From Phycisphaerales bacterium (GTDB taxonomy: Bacteria > Planctomycetota > Phycisphaerae > Phycisphaerales > UBA1924), in NCBI GenBank assembly GCA_013360695.1, contig JABWBC010000027.1, positions 1 to 33,533 on the forward strand: DNA of 33,533 nucleotides. The letters are read 5' to 3'. A program made the position numbers and the translations under genes. Positions 8,284 to 16,589 of the stretch are shown here, one piece after another (the first letter of the stretch is position 1; every line of letters begins with the position of its first letter). Below the pieces are notes generated by a model. That model was not told the DNA's origin. It was given only the letters and a program-made list of their open reading frames with translations, and ran no database searches.

Positions 8284-9024
8284 TCAGCACCCTGCCTCGA
8301 AGGCCGACGCGAAGGAGTCGTAGTCGTCGCCGTTGACGAAGCCGTCGGCGTTGAAGTCGGCGCGGATATCGCCGATCTCAAAGTACGACGCGAAGAGGTC
8401 GTAGTCATCGCCGTTGACGAAGCCGTCGGCGTTGAAGTCGGCGGGACATGGGGGCTGAGGGTCGTCGAATCGCAGGTCGTCAAACCCTACCGTCGCGCTG
8501 GAGGAGTACATCCTGACGCGATGGATGCCCGGCACGGACACAACCAGCGGCAACGCGTAGTTGTCGTTCCGCGTGTCGGACGCGATCATGATCCCGCTGA
8601 TGTCGTAGGCTTCGAGCGTCTTGGTGCCGGGGATCGAGAAGAGGTCGCCGACCACCGACACAACCGACACGACTCGAGGCTGCTCGCCGGAATGATCAAA
8701 GAACCTCGCGTCGATTGGATTGGCCGGGTCGTACGTCAGCGTTCCGGCGGAGGTGGAACCGCCGATCACGTTGAGGCCGCTCGGAGTGCCCGGGCCGTGA
8801 ACGACGACCGCGATAAACGGTGAGCCCGATGAGAATCGCACGCCGTGGGTCGCCAAGTACTGATCGCCGAGGCGCGATTGGACCGGGATCGTGGCCCCGG
8901 GTTGGTTGGTCATGCCGGGGAGCAGTTCAAAGTCGATGTATAGGGGCTGGGCCAAGGCAGGCGCAGCGGCCATGGCCACCATCAGCAAGGGGAACCGCGT
9001 CGGTCGAAACCGGATGGTCTCCAT
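8284..9024 (-). CDS. Secreted GC-type dockerin protein, PEP-CTERM-like sandwich domain
   Basis: The 246-residue product has a signal peptide (METIRFRPTRFPLLMVAMAA, cleavage near ALA-Q). Residues about 28-190 form one domain starting with YIDFELLPG and ending with HRVRMYSSSATVGFDDLRFD, a pattern seen in many exported beta-sandwich proteins (including PEP-CTERM proteins) and resembling the gene at 15649-16428. The 54-residue module is C-P-A-D, DFNADGFVNGDD twice, final Gly-Cys. The ATG at 9024 is preferred: AAGGAG lies 6 nt upstream, whereas a TTG at 9030 would touch the ribosome-binding site. Ligand unknown. It is 64 nt downstream of the next minus-strand dockerin gene and probably co-transcribed with it. 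Confidence 0.85.
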   Translation of the reverse strand: METIRFRPTRFPLLMVAMAAAPALAQPLYIDFELLPGMTNQPGATIPVQSRLGDQYLATHGVRFSSGSPFIAVVVHGPGTPSGLNVIGGSTSAGTLTYDPANPIDARFFDHSGEQPRVVSVVSVVGDLFSIPGTKTLEAYDISGIMIASDTRNDNYALPLVVSVPGIHRVRMYSSSATVGFDDLRFDDPQPPCPADFNADGFVNGDDYDLFASYFEIGDIRADFNADGFVNGDDYDSFASAFEAGC

Positions 9025-9088
9025 GGACAACTCCTTGTTCGATCGCCCGTCGCAGACGTCGAGCGTGTGGGACAGGCGACGCGGTTCC

Positions 9089-9742
9089 TTAGCACCCCGC
9101 TTCGAACGCCGATGCGAAGGCGTCGTAGTCGTCGCCGTTCACAAAGCCGTCGTTGGTGATGTCGGCCTGGGTATCGGCGACCTCGAACCAGCTGGCGAAG
9201 AGGTCGTAGTCGTCGCCGTTGACGAAGCCGTCGCCGTTGAGATCGGCGGGGCAGCGGACGCCGACGTAGTGGGTGGCGTCGTCGAGGTTGATCCAGCCGA
9301 TGTTCTCGCCCCAGGCGTAGCCGCGGAAGCGGTGCGCGGGGGCGTCGATGCGGGCGGGCTTGGCGGGGGTGGCGAGGGCGCCGCCGGAGAAGTTGATCCA
9401 GCCGACGTTCTCGCCCCAGGCGTAGCCAGTGAGGTGGCCGGTGACGGTGTTGAGGTTGACGCCGAAGTCGGTGCCGTTGACGTTGGCGTAGGAGACGCCG
9501 TTGGTCGGAGTGCCGTCGCCCATGTTGATCCAGCCGATGTTCTCGCCCCAGACGTAGCCGGAGAGGAAGGAGGTCTCGATGAGGACGCTTTGGGAGCCAG
9601 GGGGGCTACCGGCATCGGCGAAGTTGAGCCAGCCGACGTTTTCAGACCAGGCGTATTTGTTGACGGCATCGATGTGCTGCTGGGCCAGCGCGGCGGGACC
9701 AGCGGCGGCGGCGAGCAGGGCGACGATTGCGGGGCGGTTCAT
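9089..9742 (-). CDS. Secreted GC-type dockerin protein with W-x-E-N-x-G-W repeats
   Basis: The 217-residue product has a signal peptide (MNRPAIVALLAAAAGPAALA, cleavage before QQ). Nearly all of the passenger consists of four repeats of about 33-44 residues, each holding a core such as YAWSENVGWLNF, YVWGENIGWINM, YAWGENVGWINF or YAWGENIGWINL. I have seen the same repeat in other exported bacterial proteins but cannot name a Pfam family. The dockerin-like module follows (C-P-A-D ... Gly-Cys); its second loop reads DITNDGFVNGDD, with Thr in place of the usual Asn at position 3. The ATG at 9742 has AAGGA 7 nt upstream and starts the signal peptide; the open frame extends 26 codons further. Repeated Trp/Asn suggests a carbohydrate- or protein-binding surface, which is inference. 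Confidence 0.85.
   Translation of the reverse strand: MNRPAIVALLAAAAGPAALAQQHIDAVNKYAWSENVGWLNFADAGSPPGSQSVLIETSFLSGYVWGENIGWINMGDGTPTNGVSYANVNGTDFGVNLNTVTGHLTGYAWGENVGWINFSGGALATPAKPARIDAPAHRFRGYAWGENIGWINLDDATHYVGVRCPADLNGDGFVNGDDYDLFASWFEVADTQADITNDGFVNGDDYDAFASAFEAGC
9287..9658 (-). repeat. Four near-identical 36-bp coding repeats
   Basis: Copies at 9287-9322, 9392-9427, 9524-9559 and 9623-9658 encode the W-x-E-N-x-G-W core. The first three differ at one or two bases; the fourth, N-terminal copy is more diverged. Spacings of 105, 132 and 99 bp are multiples of three, so copy-number change by recombination would keep the frame. Confidence 0.85.
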
Positions 9743-9912
9743 GGGATGGTCCTTGTCGAATCGACCGTGGTTCAGTTTAGCGGAGGGGGTGTCGAACAGC
9801 CAAGTGAATATGCGTGACAAGGGGGACGGGAAGACAGCTTTTCGGGGTTCGGGCGGGGATAAAAAGGCCTAAATATGGAGTTACGGTAGCGATGAGGACG
9901 GACGAGCCCGGA

Positions 9913-11298
9913 TCAGTACGTGATGTTGGCGTGGGGATCGGTGGTGCCCAAGGTGCTGACGGCGGAGTTGCCGTTGACGCCGGCGGTGGCGACGGCGCTT
10001 CGATCGACGATCGGGCCGTAGATGTTGTTGGCGGCGAACTGCCAGTTGATGGTGTTGTCGGAGCACCAGTTTCCGATGATGACGTTTCGTTCGCCGTCGA
10101 TGTCGATGCCGCGGTCGGTGCCGGTGACGCGGTTGCCCTCGATGACCGAATCGGTGGTGAGCATGTGGATGCCGGCGCCGTCGGTGAAGACGGCGTTGGT
10201 GACGCAGGTATTACCGCGGATGGTGTTGCCGTTGAGGGAAAGGCGGATGCCGTCGCCGGAGTTGTACTGGGATTTTGAGTCAAGGACCTGAACGTGCCCG
10301 CCGCCGTCGATGCCGTGGGAATTGTTGTCGTTGACGAGGCAGCGGTTGACGACCGTGCCGCCGTTGGCGTAAATGCCGACGCCGTTGTTATTCGAGGCGA
10401 CGCATTCTTCGAAGTGGGTCCAGGACCCATGGAAGCCGGTTCCGTTGCCCGTGGCGGTGCAGGCGCGAACCAAGCCGCTTTGCGCATAGATGCCGGCGTT
10501 CGTGTTTCCGGTGAGCATGCATCCCTCGGCGGTACCGCCACGGACGAGGCCGATGCCATAGAGGCCGTTATGTGCGGCGTTGGTGTTGACGGCGCGTCCC
10601 TGGTACTCGAAGTAGACGCCTGATTGGGAGTTGTTGGAGTACTCACCGTTGAGCACGGTGCAGTCGTTGTCGGCGTAGACGCCGTGCTGCGTATTGAGGC
10701 GCGCGACGCACCCGTCAATGACGCTTCCGTCGTCGAGGGAGAAGCCGTGCCCGGAGTTTGAGGATGCCTCGCAGTTGATGACGCGGCTCTTGGTGGTGGT
10801 GAGGCCGCCGGCGTAGTTGTTGAGGAAGCGCACGTTCTCGACGGTGGCGCCGACCACGGAAGCGAGGTTGGCGCCGCCCTGGTCCCAGAACCGGATCGTG
10901 CCGTCGCGGAGGTTGACGCGCGTGGCGGTGGCGTTGGTGACGGCGACGCCGGTGAGCGAATCAGCGCCACCGACAAGTTCGAAGCCCCGAAGATCGATCG
11001 TGACCGCGCCCTGGGAAGCCAGGGCGATCTCGATGCCGTGCTTCCCGAACTCGCCCTGCAGCTTGCCGGTGAGGTAGTAGGAGCCGGGCTGCGTGATCTT
11101 GAAGACGCTGTCGCTGTCGCCGGGGGTGTTGGTTGCGTTGATGGCGATGCGAGGCTCAACCTCGGCGAGCGTTTTCATGGTCGAGGCAACCGGGCCGCCG
11201 GGCGGCGTGAGCGGGCCGGCGATGAGCAGGCCGGCGGTGGCGGCCAGCATGAGAGCGCAGCAGGACACGGCGATGACGCGAGAGCGCGACAGCTTCAT
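9913..11298 (-). CDS. Secreted right-handed beta-helix protein (paralogue 1 of 4)
   Basis: The 461-residue product has an N-terminal signal/TM segment (residues about 8-27). A module shared by all four neighbours follows: GPLTPPGGPVAST, KTLAEVEPRIAINATNTPGD, ITQPGSYYLTG, KHGIEI and IDLRGFELVG. The rest is a ladder of 20-24-residue beta-helix rungs (VINCEASSNSGHGFSLDDGS, VRACTATGNGTGF and similar), ending with NxxxGNWCSDN, GPIVDRSA and LGTTDPHANITY. There is no dockerin. ATG 11298 is chosen from the signal peptide and AAGGAATCC upstream. Such solenoids often bind or cleave polysaccharide; catalytic residues cannot be assigned. It is the last gene of the minus-strand tandem array. Confidence 0.88.
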   Translation of the reverse strand: MKLSRSRVIAVSCCALMLAATAGLLIAGPLTPPGGPVASTMKTLAEVEPRIAINATNTPGDSDSVFKITQPGSYYLTGKLQGEFGKHGIEIALASQGAVTIDLRGFELVGGADSLTGVAVTNATATRVNLRDGTIRFWDQGGANLASVVGATVENVRFLNNYAGGLTTTKSRVINCEASSNSGHGFSLDDGSVIDGCVARLNTQHGVYADNDCTVLNGEYSNNSQSGVYFEYQGRAVNTNAAHNGLYGIGLVRGGTAEGCMLTGNTNAGIYAQSGLVRACTATGNGTGFHGSWTHFEECVASNNNGVGIYANGGTVVNRCLVNDNNSHGIDGGGHVQVLDSKSQYNSGDGIRLSLNGNTIRGNTCVTNAVFTDGAGIHMLTTDSVIEGNRVTGTDRGIDIDGERNVIIGNWCSDNTINWQFAANNIYGPIVDRSAVATAGVNGNSAVSTLGTTDPHANITY

Positions 11299-11427
11299 GG
11301 TCGGATTCCTTGAGAAAGTTTGGATGTCCGACTTCAGTGCGTTGCGGCGAGGGGGGGCGGCCAAGGGCGCGCGACAAAAAACGCTCCCGAATGGCGGGGC
11401 ATCAACCAAACGCGGAGCGGTTGCGGC

Positions 11428-12900
11428 TCAGTACTGGATATTCGCCCACGGGCTCGTCGCCGTCGCTGCGCTCCCGATCGGACCCACGTCGTTGCCCGCG
11501 CTGATCCCGCCGTAGTTGTTGGCGCTGTTGCGAGAGCTGTTGCGGATGATGACGTTTCCGCCGCTGGTGGTTTGGATGCCGTAGTCGGCGGAGATGAGAG
11601 TATTGCCCTCGATTCGTCCGGCATCGCCGGTGAGCCTGATGTTCGCGCCGACCGTCGCGCCGTTTCCGTTTGAGTCGAATCGCCCGCTCAGCACCACTGT
11701 TCCCGAGGAGCCCTCGACGCCGTCGCCGCTGTTGGACCGCGCGGTGCAATCGCGCCACACGTTCCCGAACCGACCGTTGAAACCATCGCCGGTATTCTCG
11801 TCCGCACGGCATGTTTCAAAGATATTGCTATCGCCCACCACGAACCCCGACCCTGCAGTGTTCTTGGCCGAGATGCACTCGACAAATGTGTTCCGACTGA
11901 TCCCCACGAACCCGCTTGAGGCGCCGCCCGACACGTTGCACCGCGTCAGCACGCAGTCGCTGGCCACCGTGATGCCGTTGGCCGTACATGAGCGTGCGTC
12001 GACTCCCTCCAGGACCGACGCGTCCCCGACGGACACGCCCTGGGATGTCATCGTCTGCACCTGGACCCGACGCACCGCCGAGTTGTTGCCGACATACACG
12101 CCGACGGTGCCGCCGGACACGCGACAGTCCTCGACCACGGCGTAATCGCTGGCCGCGACCCCGAACACAAACCCCTGAAACTGACAGCGCGCAACCGAGA
12201 TCCGATTCTGGCCGTACACACCGGTTCCGGAACCCGCGCAGGTCATCGAACAATCCCGAACCACCACGTCCACCTTGTTCAGGGCGTTGACGCCCGAAAC
12301 AACGCTCGTCGCGGTCAGACCCTCCACAACGCACTGGTTGCCGACATTCACCGCAGCGCCCGCCGTGGACACGCGGCAGTTGCGCACCACGCTCCGGTCT
12401 CCCACGTTGATCGCGTCCACCGACGTGCTCGCCTGGATCGCCATCACGTTCTCGACCAGGGAATCAGCGCCAATGGAAATCGACAGATACGGCCCGGAAC
12501 GGAAAGCGCCATTCCGCACCATGATCCGCCCGACCCCGCTGTAGCCCACGACCCCGTAGCTCGCCCCGCTCACACCCGTGATGGTGTAACCGTTCAGGTC
12601 GATCGACACGTCCGCGCTCGACACCGCGATCGCGTGCTTGCCCGACGTCATCGTGATGTTGCCGGTCAGGTAATAGCTCCCAGGCTGCGAGATCAGATAC
12701 GTCTCGTTGGCGCCGCCCGGCGTGTTCGTCGAGTTGATCGCGATCCGCGGCTCGACCTCGCTCAGCGTCTTGTACGTCGGGCTCACCGCACCCACGGGCG
12801 GATCCAATGGCCCGGCGACAACGCGCGATGCGATCATCGCGGCCGAGGCCAGAATCGTCAACGAGGCGATCGTCGTGCAGGTCAACGCGGTGCGGTTCAT
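11428..12900 (-). CDS. Secreted right-handed beta-helix protein (paralogue 2 of 4)
   Basis: The 490-residue product has a signal peptide (MNRTALTCTTIASLTILASA). The shared N-terminal module is present (GPLDPPVGAVSPTYKTLSEV, EPRIAINSTNTPGG, ISQPGSYYLTGNI, KHAIAV, IDLNGYTITG). A long beta-helix follows with rungs such as VVRNCRVSTAGAAV, VVEDCRVSGGTVGVYV and LTRCNVSGGASSGF; it is unusually rich in Val and Cys. It ends with GPIGSAATATSPWANIQY. GAGGAAACTCCGC precedes the ATG at 12900. Only 53 nt separate it from paralogue 3 upstream, so the two are probably co-transcribed. The change of + strand composition from G-rich to C-rich falls in or near the 3' part of this gene. Confidence 0.88.
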   Translation of the reverse strand: MNRTALTCTTIASLTILASAAMIASRVVAGPLDPPVGAVSPTYKTLSEVEPRIAINSTNTPGGANETYLISQPGSYYLTGNITMTSGKHAIAVSSADVSIDLNGYTITGVSGASYGVVGYSGVGRIMVRNGAFRSGPYLSISIGADSLVENVMAIQASTSVDAINVGDRSVVRNCRVSTAGAAVNVGNQCVVEGLTATSVVSGVNALNKVDVVVRDCSMTCAGSGTGVYGQNRISVARCQFQGFVFGVAASDYAVVEDCRVSGGTVGVYVGNNSAVRRVQVQTMTSQGVSVGDASVLEGVDARSCTANGITVASDCVLTRCNVSGGASSGFVGISRNTFVECISAKNTAGSGFVVGDSNIFETCRADENTGDGFNGRFGNVWRDCTARSNSGDGVEGSSGTVVLSGRFDSNGNGATVGANIRLTGDAGRIEGNTLISADYGIQTTSGGNVIIRNSSRNSANNYGGISAGNDVGPIGSAATATSPWANIQY

Positions 12901-12953
12901 GCGGAGTTTCCTCTGTTTGTACGAGCGGCGCGTCGCTCAAGGTCCGGGATGAT

Positions 12954-14225
12954 TCAGTACGAAAAATTTGCGTTTGCATCCGTCGTGCCAAGACTGCTGG
13001 CGGCGGAGTTTCCCGTGACCGAGCCACTCCCGGGAGAACGCCGATCGACAATCGGCCCGAACACGTTGTTGCTGCCCAGCTGCCAGTTGGTGGTGTTCCC
13101 CGAGCACGTGTTGCGGACAATGATGTTGTTGTTCCCGGTCACCAGAATGCCGTAGGCGTTGCTTGTGCAGATGTTGCCCTCGATGCGGTTGCTGCTGGAC
13201 GCGGTGTAGATCCCGATCGAGCTCCCACCGCCTCCACCGCCGTTCAGCGTGCTCGAGTTCGAGAGGGCCAGACACCGGTAGGTCAATTGGATGCCGGTCT
13301 GCCCGTTGTTACGGGCGGTGCACTGCTGGATGGTGCCACCCCCGGCTATAAAGAACCCGCTGTTCCCGTTCGACTCGGCGGTGCACGCGGTGATGACGCC
13401 GCCCTCTCCGACGGAGAACCCGTCCGCGTTGCCGCTCGCGGCCGAGTTATTGATGGTGCAGCCGGCGGCGGCGAGGAAGCCCCAGGAAAGGTTGGTGTAG
13501 GAAGAGCACCCGGCGATGCTGGATGCCGGACCGACATCGATGCCCGTCCCGGCGTTGCTGTAGGCCGTGCACTGGCGCACGACCACGCCGCCCTCGGCGG
13601 AGATGCCGCTGCTGCCGTTGCCGGAAGCCGTGCAGTCCGACAGCGTGCACGCGTTGGCGACGGCCAAGCCCGTCGAGCCGTTGTCAGACGCAACACAGCG
13701 TTGAACGACACTTGAATTCCACAGCGAGAGCCCGAAACCCACATTGGAGACGAGCTTCAGATCCTCCATGTGGCAGTCCGAGGCCGGCTGCGTTACCAGG
13801 TCAACGCCGCTCTCGCCCCAGTTGCGGATGGAGCCGTTGCGCACGATGATCCGCCTGAGCCCTGACGCGGTCGCGGAGACGCCGTCGAGCGAGCCCGCGG
13901 CTCCAACAACCTCATACCCCATGAGGTCGATCGTCACGCCGGATGTCGCGATCTCGATGCCGTGCTTGCCGCCGGCGCCCGTGACCTTGCCGGTCAAGTA
14001 GTAACTTCCCGGCTGGGTAATCTTGAAGACGCTGTCGGCGTCGCCCGGCGTGTTGGTCGCGTCGATCGCGATCCGCGGTTCAACTTCCGTCAGCGTCTTG
14101 TAGGTCGAGCTGACCGCCCCGCTCGGCGGGTTCAACGGCCCGGCGATCGCGATTACCACCGCCGCCGCACCAAGCACGCAACCGACCACCCCCAGTGAAA
14201 CACGATGAAGCACTATATTTCGCAT
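12954..14225 (-). CDS. Secreted right-handed beta-helix protein (paralogue 3 of 4)
   Basis: The 423-residue product has a signal/TM segment (VSLGVVGCVLGAAAVVIAIA) followed by the family module (GPLNPPSGAVSSTYKTLTEV, EPRIAIDATNTPGD, ITQPGSYYLTGKV, KHGIEI, IDLMGYEVVG). Rungs such as VVQRCVASDNGSTGLAV, LSDCTASGNGSSGISA and ITACTAESNGNSGFFI are very regular. The C-terminus (GNNNIIVRNTCSGN, GPIVDRR, SSLGTTDANANFSY) closely parallels paralogue 1. ATG 14225 has TTGGAGACAGAACG upstream; the open frame extends 14 codons further. No dockerin and no recognisable catalytic site. Regular Asn/Ser turns suggest a long rigid rod on the cell surface (inference). Confidence 0.88.
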   Translation of the reverse strand: MRNIVLHRVSLGVVGCVLGAAAVVIAIAGPLNPPSGAVSSTYKTLTEVEPRIAIDATNTPGDADSVFKITQPGSYYLTGKVTGAGGKHGIEIATSGVTIDLMGYEVVGAAGSLDGVSATASGLRRIIVRNGSIRNWGESGVDLVTQPASDCHMEDLKLVSNVGFGLSLWNSSVVQRCVASDNGSTGLAVANACTLSDCTASGNGSSGISAEGGVVVRQCTAYSNAGTGIDVGPASSIAGCSSYTNLSWGFLAAAGCTINNSAASGNADGFSVGEGGVITACTAESNGNSGFFIAGGGTIQQCTARNNGQTGIQLTYRCLALSNSSTLNGGGGGGSSIGIYTASSSNRIEGNICTSNAYGILVTGNNNIIVRNTCSGNTTNWQLGSNNVFGPIVDRRSPGSGSVTGNSAASSLGTTDANANFSY

Positions 14226-14406
14226 CGTTCTGTCTCCAATACGCGACGGCAAGCGGCCGCTCACCATTGCACAAACGGGTGCAGAATACCACGCGAGCTT
14301 TGCCGCCCCAAGCCAAAAGCCCGAGACTAACTTCGTTCTTCAGCCACGCCCTGTGCGGTGCTTCCGATCTCGGCACTGCGGCCTCGACATCGCCACGTCC
14401 GACATC

Positions 14407-15504
14407 TCAGAACGACACGTTCACGTTCCCGTTCGGAGCGGCGTTCATCTGGGCCTCGGTCGTCACGATCGTTCCCACGATGTTCGAGCCCGCGATGTCG
14501 AAGTTCACCGCGTTGCCGGTCGCGTAGTTCCGCACCACCAGGTTCCGCCCCGCGTCGACATCGATCCCGCGCGGGTTGTTGATGACGTGGTTTCCCTCGA
14601 TCCTGCCGTACGGGCCCGCCATGTGCACGCCCGCGCCGCTCCCCGAGCGACCGTTGCTTGCGCACGCATTCTCCAAGATGAGCGACCCCGAGCCGGCAAA
14701 GACCCCGTCGAACATGTTGAACGCGCTCGAACAGCGCGATACCACCGAGCCATCGCTCGCCATGATCCCGTGGAACTGGTTGCTCTCGGCGGCACACTCT
14801 CGCGCGGTCGCTCCTGACTCAACAACGATCCCCGCGCCGCCGTTGGCGCCGGCCGAACTGGCGCTCACGACGGATCCGATCGAGATCCCGATGCCTGTCC
14901 CGCCGTTGCTCCGGGCGCTGCACCCCTCCACCACGCCGGATTGACCGACTCGGATCCCGTACTCACTGTTGAAAACCGCGCTGCACGAGCGAACGACCGC
15001 CGCATCGCCCGCGTCGATTCCGTGCCGGCCGCACGACGACACGCGGAGGTTCTCGATCACAAAGCCGCGTCCTCCCGACGCGAGCATCACGCCACCACCA
15101 CCCCAGGCCGTGATGCTCCCGTGACGCACCGTGATGTCGCCAAAGCCCTCGTAGGCCACGATCGCCGCGCCGGACTCTTCCAGACCCGAAAGCGCGAACC
15201 CCATCAGGTCGATCGATACGCCGCCCGATTCGATGCGGATGCCGTCCTTGTCCGCCGCCCCCACCATGTCGGCCGTCAGGTAGTACGAGCCCGGCGCGCT
15301 GATACGGAACTGGCTCGTCGCGTCGCCCGGCGTGTTCGTCGCGTTGATCGCGATCCGCGGCTCGACCTCCGTCAGCGTCTTGTGCGTCGAACTCACCGCA
15401 CCCGCGGGCGGATCGAGCGGCCCGGCGAAGACCATCATCGCGGCGGCGCCAACAACCAGGCCCGCCGCGCTCCAACCACAACGACGAATCACGCCCCGCC
15501 ACAT
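14407..15504 (-). CDS. Secreted right-handed beta-helix protein (paralogue 4 of 4)
   Basis: The 365-residue product is the shortest of the four. It has a signal/TM segment (AAGLVVGAAAMMVFA) and the shared module (GPLDPPAGAVSSTHKTLTEV, EPRIAINATNTPGD, ISAPGSYYLTADM, KDGIRI, IDLMGFALSG). Rungs include VVRSCSAVFNSEYGIRV, VVEGCSARSNGGTGIGI and VSRCSSAFNMFDGVFA. The C-terminus (GRNLVVRNYATGN, GTIVTTEAQMNAAPNGNVNV then SF) differs from the others but still ends on an aromatic. GGAGGAACACCC precedes the ATG at 15504. It is the first gene of the tandem array; a 181-nt gap to paralogue 3 may hold a separate promoter. No dockerin. Confidence 0.88.
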   Translation of the reverse strand: MWRGVIRRCGWSAAGLVVGAAAMMVFAGPLDPPAGAVSSTHKTLTEVEPRIAINATNTPGDATSQFRISAPGSYYLTADMVGAADKDGIRIESGGVSIDLMGFALSGLEESGAAIVAYEGFGDITVRHGSITAWGGGGVMLASGGRGFVIENLRVSSCGRHGIDAGDAAVVRSCSAVFNSEYGIRVGQSGVVEGCSARSNGGTGIGISIGSVVSASSAGANGGAGIVVESGATARECAAESNQFHGIMASDGSVVSRCSSAFNMFDGVFAGSGSLILENACASNGRSGSGAGVHMAGPYGRIEGNHVINNPRGIDVDAGRNLVVRNYATGNAVNFDIAGSNIVGTIVTTEAQMNAAPNGNVNVSF

Positions 15505-15622
15505 GGGTGTTCCTCCGCTGAAGCACCTTGCACGGTCGCGGACGCGCCCGATCCATCTTCATGCCAAAGCCCAGTGTTCGCCTTGCTTCGCGTCCGCGGC
15601 AGATCGTCCGGTGCTCCAATCC

Positions 15623-15643
15623 CAATGCCTGATGCCCGATGCC
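15623..15643 (-). repeat. Heptad repeat (GGCATNN x3) after a dockerin gene
   Basis: Read on the minus strand, downstream of the stop at 15649, are three perfect-period heptads: GGCATCG, GGCATCA and GGCATTG. This matches the tract after the + strand dockerin gene ending at 923, in the same position relative to the gene. Confidence 0.5.
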
Positions 15644-15648
15644 TCTCC

Positions 15649-16428
15649 TCAACACCCCGCCTCAAACGCGCTTGCGAATGCGTCATAATCGTCGCCGTTC
15701 ACGAACGTATCGCCGTTGAGGTCCGCGCCGATCTCTCCAGCCTCAAACATCGACGCGAAGTAGTCGTAGTCATCGCCGTTGACGAAGCCATCAGAATTCA
15801 GGTCGGCCAGGCACAAAGCCACCCACTGGATATCGTCGATGCCCCAGATACTGTCGCCAGACGCGTCCATCTGCACGCGCACGATCGGCGGGCGCTCGTT
15901 CCGCCACACGCCGACGAACTCGCCGCTGCGGTACGAGCCCTCCGTGCCCTCGATCGCAAACGTGCTCGTCGATCCGTCGGAATGATGCACGATGAACGTG
16001 GTGCCGGTGTGGTCGATGTCCGAGAGCGCAAAGCCGTTCACGCCGCCGGGGAACAGCATCTCCAGGTACGGCTTCTCGTTGTGCTTGAGCCCGAAGCTCC
16101 CGTTGGGGTTCGAGCCGCCGAACACGCGCCCCGTGCGGATCTCCGCCAAGTGAGACGACGATGAATCCGTGAAGACCAGGCCGGCGGGGAACAGACCCGC
16201 AACGCCAGACACGTTCTGCAGGTCGGTGAAGCCGCTCTCAAAGTCGACCAGGTGCGTCGGCGTCGCCACGCCGCAGTCCGCCAGCCACTCGGCCCGGCGT
16301 GCCGCGATGTCTGGCGCGTCGTTGGTCGCCGCGTTTCGCACCACGATCTCGCCGGCGGCGCCCGCGCTCGAGACTGCCAGCGCGCACCCCACGCCGCCCA
16401 TCCAGCCCGCGAGCTTCGCGTTCATCAT
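15649..16428 (-). CDS. Secreted GC-type dockerin protein, PEP-CTERM-like sandwich domain
   Basis: The 259-residue product has a signal peptide (cleavage near SAGAAG). Residues about 60-200 form an exported-sandwich domain with HLVDFESGF, GLVFTDSSS, FGGSNPNGSFGL, GFALSDIDHTGTTFIVHHSD and VRVQMDASGDSIWGIDDIQW. It resembles the gene at 8284-9024 in order of motifs. The dockerin-like module follows (C-L-A-D, DLNSDGFVNGDD, DLNGDTFVNGDD, final Gly-Cys), with Thr replacing Gly-6 in loop 2. Two adjacent ATGs exist (16428 and 16425). GGAGGTGC lies 3 nt before the first and 6 nt before the second, so the second may be the true start. It is 144 nt upstream of the beta-helix array on the same strand. Confidence 0.85.
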   Translation of the reverse strand: MMNAKLAGWMGGVGCALAVSSAGAAGEIVVRNAATNDAPDIAARRAEWLADCGVATPTHLVDFESGFTDLQNVSGVAGLFPAGLVFTDSSSSHLAEIRTGRVFGGSNPNGSFGLKHNEKPYLEMLFPGGVNGFALSDIDHTGTTFIVHHSDGSTSTFAIEGTEGSYRSGEFVGVWRNERPPIVRVQMDASGDSIWGIDDIQWVALCLADLNSDGFVNGDDYDYFASMFEAGEIGADLNGDTFVNGDDYDAFASAFEAGC

Positions 16429-16510
16429 GCACCTCCATTGCTTGTTGCCTCATGAGCCTAAAGGGCGAACCACGTCCGCGGCAATGGAGTGCAAGGCCCA
16501 CGAACACAAT

Positions 16511-16539
16511 GAAAACGCCCGCGACCTTCGCCGCGGGCG
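16511..16539 (-). terminator. Intrinsic terminator after lpdA
   Basis: An 8-bp perfect stem (16516-16523 with 16532-16539, CGCCCGCG/CGCGGGCG) is followed on the minus strand by TTTTC. It lies about 50 nt beyond the lpdA stop and before the next minus-strand gene, so lpdA is a separate transcription unit. Confidence 0.75.
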
Positions 16540-16589
16540 GTGCAATCAACTTCGGTCCCAACGTGAATCCGCCGCGAGTGACTCCACGC

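Noticed and set aside
11300..11700. dif-like site at the composition switch
   Set aside because: No 28-bp sequence resembling the known XerCD dif consensus was found by eye; a profile search would be needed.
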